Of a stretch of DNA of 64,000 nucleotides, positions 62,760 through 64,000 are shown in pieces. The notes under the pieces were generated by a model. It was not told the origin of the DNA. It saw nothing but the letters and a program-made list of their open reading frames with translations, and did not search any database. This DNA is from Mesorhizobium sp. B2-1-8 (GTDB lineage Bacteria > Pseudomonadota > Alphaproteobacteria > Rhizobiales > Rhizobiaceae): the NCBI RefSeq assembly GCF_006442545.2, contig NZ_CP083952.1, forward strand, positions 3,279,501-3,343,500. The letters are read 5' to 3'. The translations under genes and the position numbers were made by a program. Position 1 is the first letter of the stretch. The number at the start of each line of letters is the position of its first letter.

Positions 62760-63000
62760 AGGCGTTTTTGCTGTGCTATCTCGCGTGCTCTATGTGCAGA
62801 CCGGCTTCACCGCACTGGTCAATGCTCGTTCGAAACTGGACGAGCGCTTGCCACGCTGGCTGCTCATGTGTCACGACCGCATCCTTCACGACGATTTTTT
62901 ATATTATCCACGAGTTCATGGTGGTCATGTTGAGCGTTCGTCGGCCGGGCGTTGCCGCTTCCCGCACCTGCGGCTGGCCGGATCCGGGCCATCGAATGGG
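62760..63000 (+). pseudogene. Crp/Fnr-family regulator remnant
   Basis: SKLDERLPRWLLMCHDRI is the dimerisation-helix/HTH boundary of a Crp-like protein; after a frameshift near 62900 (T-run) HEFMVVMLSVRRPGV continues the HTH. Both ends are missing. Confidence 0.6.
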
Positions 63001-63013
63001 CTCAGGAAGTCAT

Positions 63014-63198
63014 TCAACGTCGTCTGGTCTTGAATGATCTGCCGGGTCGTGATGGCAACCACGGCCGGCAATTCTGGCGCACGATTGCGGTGAAGTCACT
63101 TGGGACCTTTGCCGTGGCCGGAGCAAAGCCGCAGGCGAGAGCATCAGAATTCCCGCAAGCAAGGTCACGCACACTCGCTTCGTTGAACTCACGGACAT
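63014..63198 (-). pseudogene. Small exported protein gene, frameshifted
   Basis: ATG 63198 behind GGAGG encodes a signal peptide (RVCVTLLAGILMLSPAA); a shift near 63125 then gives FAPATAKVPSDFTAIVRQNC in the next frame. No family recognised. Confidence 0.35.
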
Positions 63199-63415
63199 GC
63201 CAGAACCTCCATGATAGATCCTCCTGGTCAGAACCGCACATCCGCGTGGGAAGCTCGGCCAGTGCTCCCGACCGATCGTCATCTGCGAGCATCTGTCCGC
63301 CGGCAAGACAGGCTCGCTCAGCGCCGGAACAATCTGGATTCTGCGGTGTTAGGTTCCCCGAAAAGCCGGAAGTGGGTGCACCGAATCGGGTGAACGACAC
63401 AAATGGACTGGATCG

Positions 63416-64000
63416 ATGAGGGTTGCCCAAGTCGCACCGTTAACAGAAAGCGTTCCCCCAAAATTCTATGGTGGTACCGAGCGGATCGTGTCGTACCTTG
63501 CCGAGGAGCTTGTCCGTCGCGGTCATGAGGTCACGCTTTTCGCAAGTGGAGATTCGCACACCTCGGCGGAGCTGATAAAATGCTGCGACCGGGCCTTGAG
63601 ACTTGATCCGACTGTCCTCGATCCCGTTCCACATCACATCATAATGCTCGATCGCGTTCGACGGGTTGCCGACGAGTTCGACGTCATTCATTTTCACACT
63701 GATCTGCTGCAGTTCCAACTGCTCAATACCATCCAAACTCCTGCGCTCACGACGCTGCATGGGCGTCTTGATCTTCCTGACCTGCATCCGTTCTATCAAA
63801 GCTTTCCCGACGTGCCGCTCGTGTCGATATCGGAAGAACAACGTCGCCCGATGCCGCCCGTCAACTGGCTCGGGACCGTCTATAATGGGCTACCGCGCGA
63901 TCTACTGCCGATGACACCGGATCCCTCGGGCGATTATCTGGCGTTTCTCGGCCGTATTTCTCCGGAAAAAGGTCCGGAGACAGCGATCGAGATCGCCACG
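63416..64000 (+). CDS. Glycosyltransferase family 4-like, runs off the window
   Basis: 195 codons without a stop. GT-B N-domain: MRVAQVAPLTESVPPKFYGG, TERIVSYLAEELVRRGHEVT, FDVIHFHTDLLQFQ, and LAFLGRISPEKGPETAIEI at the end, where the C-terminal donor domain begins. It probably builds a surface or small-molecule glycoside. Incomplete at the 3' side. Confidence 0.88.
   Translation, partial: MRVAQVAPLTESVPPKFYGGTERIVSYLAEELVRRGHEVTLFASGDSHTSAELIKCCDRALRLDPTVLDPVPHHIIMLDRVRRVADEFDVIHFHTDLLQFQLLNTIQTPALTTLHGRLDLPDLHPFYQSFPDVPLVSISEEQRRPMPPVNWLGTVYNGLPRDLLPMTPDPSGDYLAFLGRISPEKGPETAIEIAT

Overview
The window looks like accessory DNA from a Rhizobiales chromosome, most likely Mesorhizobium or a close relative. 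This rests on gene content (DUF982 and DUF6894 proteins, HWE-family kinases, ROSE-type RNA thermometer, RlxS/TraG-style transfer genes, rhizobial IS families) and high GC with alphaproteobacterial codon use; no database search was possible. It opens at a tRNA-Leu(GAG) gene with a tyrosine integrase just behind it, the usual left edge of an integrative element. Almost everything to the right is patchwork: intact operons separated by insertion sequences, single-base frameshifts, fused gene fragments and repeats.

Layout. 0.25-3.7 kb: tRNA-Leu, integrase, a small convergent gene, and a class II Fic protein under a triplicated operator-like motif. 3.8-6.3 kb: gene remnants and a LysR regulator. 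6.3-20.4 kb: a stress-flavoured block with two DUF982 genes, two Hsp20 chaperones behind a ROSE-like thermometer, two HWE histidine kinases with a receiver protein, candidate EcfG promoters, an ECF sigma factor with a DUF4142 protein and a cupredoxin (a shared promoter motif precedes the sigma gene and the DUF4142 gene), and a phospholipase-D protein with a low-affinity iron permease. 20.4-23 kb: decayed DNA including a nucleotidyltransferase/serine-recombinase chimera and a 25-bp perfect inverted repeat. 23-38.2 kb: an ICE/plasmid-type transfer and maintenance module (ArdC, DUF2958, ParB-like, AlpA-like, RepA-like, DUF2840, TraF peptidase, DUF736, lytic transglycosylase, relaxase, TraG, RHH protein), interrupted by a 3.35-kb IS66 element with an 8-bp target duplication. 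The trb-type secretion genes expected after traG are not in the window, so self-transfer from this segment alone is doubtful.

38.3-46.3 kb: a metabolic cluster I do not recognise: an EhuB-like binding protein, an Lrp regulator, an AceE-like ThDP enzyme, a threonine-kinase-like GHMP kinase translationally coupled to a cysteine-synthase-like protein lacking the expected PLP lysine, a convergent threonine-synthase-like enzyme, and an XRE regulator. A LuxR/LuxI pair follows (46.4-47.8 kb). This cluster is my best candidate for an undescribed pathway.

48.5-58.1 kb: an IS701-family copy sitting inside a small Lar-like zinc-ribbon gene, a large serine recombinase, a HipA kinase without a visible HipB, small hypothetical genes, duplicated repeat units and gene relics. 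58.7-64 kb: UDP-glucose dehydrogenase, IS5 and a second IS701 copy abutting at CTAG sites, a decayed Crp/Fnr gene and the start of a glycosyltransferase that runs off the window.

The clearest sequence-level novelties are: (1) both IS701 copies encode a conserved C-terminal CPHC domain in the +1 frame after an A-run, ending inside the right terminal repeat, which implies programmed recoding; (2) two hairpin leaders with compensatory base changes, resembling the radC RNA motif, directly before ardC and the parB-like gene; (3) the kinase/PLP-enzyme cluster.
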